Origin: Oscillospiraceae bacterium
GTDB lineage: Bacteria; Bacillota; Clostridia; Oscillospirales; Oscillospiraceae
Assembly (NCBI GenBank): GCA_017405545.1
Contig: JAFRAF010000058.1
Span: 1-6,646, forward strand
Length of the DNA stretch: 6,646 bases
Direction of reading: 5' to 3'
Part shown: positions 6,122 to 6,646 of the stretch, piece by piece
Position numbering within the stretch: position 1 is the stretch's first letter
How the letters are laid out: every line of letters starts with the position of its first letter
Translations under genes and position numbers: made by a program
Notes under the pieces: model-generated
The model's input: only the letters and a program-made list of their open reading frames with translations
Told to the model about the DNA's origin: nothing
The model's database searches: none

Positions 6122-6646
6122 TCAAAGGCTGAACGACCAGAGATTTCGTATCTGTCCTGAGAGCCGGTCGTAGTCCCAGCTCACTCCGCTTCTCGCCATG
6201 CTGTTTGGGTCGTTGACCAAAAATCCGCCGCCGTCATAGCCGTATATGACTATGTAGTGCCCCTCGGTGGTGAAATCACCGGGCCCGACGCTGCATATTA
6301 TCGGGTGGCCTGCGTCCAGCTCCTGCTTCATGGTCGCCTCCCACAGCGGGAGTTCCCTGCATGTGAGGCCGTAGTGGGCGGCGCCCTCGGTCATGAGCTG
6401 CCAGGTGGTGCCCCGGCCGGACTCATAGCAGCCGCTGTCCTCGGAGTAGGCGGCCACCCTGTCGGGAGTCGTGCCGTCGCCTTTCAGCATGGTTATGACC
6501 ATGGAGAGGCAGGTGGGGCCGCAGCCGTTCAGCCCTATGACTGAACTGCCGTATGGGGCGTATCCCCAGCGCCTGTCCCACTGCAGGAGCAGATGGTGAG
6601 GGGAAGACAGCTCGCCGGAGCTGAGACCGCCCGCGGCCTGCCGCTG
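6122..6646 (-). CDS. C39-like papain-fold cysteine peptidase, C-terminal part (5' end outside window)
   Basis: The frame is open to the right edge and shows 174 residues to the TGA at 6124-6122. It matches the Peptidase_C39_2-like group (PF13529): LLLQWDRRWGYAPYGSS, then NGCGPTCLSMV with the likely catalytic Cys42 of the visible part (bases 6523-6521), EGHYIVIYGYD with the catalytic His130 (6259-6257), and FLVNDPNS with Asp146 as the third residue. Starting at the Met encoded at 6502-6500 would delete the Cys motif, so the true start lies upstream, beyond the window; the missing part probably includes a signal peptide and perhaps a surface-anchoring domain. No ABC-transporter domain follows the peptidase region, so this is not a C39 bacteriocin exporter. 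Such proteins are usually secreted and act on peptide or cell-wall substrates, but the substrate here is unknown. The glycosyltransferase gene follows 42 bases downstream, probably in the same operon. Confidence 0.88.
   Translation of the reverse strand, partial: QRQAAGGLSSGELSSPHHLLLQWDRRWGYAPYGSSVIGLNGCGPTCLSMVITMLKGDGTTPDRVAAYSEDSGCYESGRGTTWQLMTEGAAHYGLTCRELPLWEATMKQELDAGHPIICSVGPGDFTTEGHYIVIYGYDGGGFLVNDPNSMARSGVSWDYDRLSGQIRNLWSFSL

Noticed and set aside
6122..6646. Bacteriocin-processing C39 ABC exporter
   Set aside because: The protein ends shortly after the peptidase domain, with no membrane helices or ATP-binding cassette, and the next gene is a glycosyltransferase. No bacteriocin precursor with a double-glycine leader was seen nearby.

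Overview
The window looks like chromosomal DNA from a fairly GC-rich member of the Clostridia (Firmicutes), plausibly an Oscillospirales-type gut anaerobe. The evidence is strong AGGAGG-type ribosome binding sites, a near-consensus sigma-A promoter, a shikimate kinase followed directly by a type II dehydroquinase, a secreted protein with a copper-amine-oxidase-N-like stalk domain, and a sensor kinase of a style common in Clostridia. The lineage is inferred from gene style, not from a marker gene. Gene density is high. The largest gap is 117 bases, and no RNA gene, CRISPR array, insertion sequence or attachment site was seen.

Layout. Bases 2-705 (+) hold the end of an aromatic amino acid (shikimate pathway) operon: the C-terminal half of shikimate kinase, then a complete aroQ that starts on a GTG overlapping the kinase stop. 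A near-perfect promoter begins at the first base after the aroQ stop and drives a secreted 360-residue protein (789-1871, +) with a stalk domain and two unidentified C-terminal regions. A strong hairpin at 1899-1926 lies between this gene and the convergent minus-strand genes and can terminate transcription in both directions.

The minus strand, read from the right edge, carries a C39-like cysteine protease (partial, 6646-6122), a membrane GT2 glycosyltransferase (6079-4832), an OmpR-type response regulator (4714-4022) and its partner histidine kinase (4022-1956). Regulator and kinase overlap by one base and are surely translated together. The protease and glycosyltransferase are 42 bases apart with no promoter seen between them, so they probably share a transcript. 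A 117-base gap with a candidate promoter, but no clear terminator, separates the glycosyltransferase from the regulator.

Taken together, the right two-thirds reads as a cell-envelope module (surface protease, membrane glycosyltransferase, envelope-sensing two-component system) beside a secreted stalk-domain protein. The functional link is inferred from proximity only. I did not find a clearly new biological system. The points most worth a second look are the six-helix kinase with an acidic Ca-loop-like motif in its external domain, the palindromes over the promoter at 706-746, and the mosaic composition of the secreted protein.
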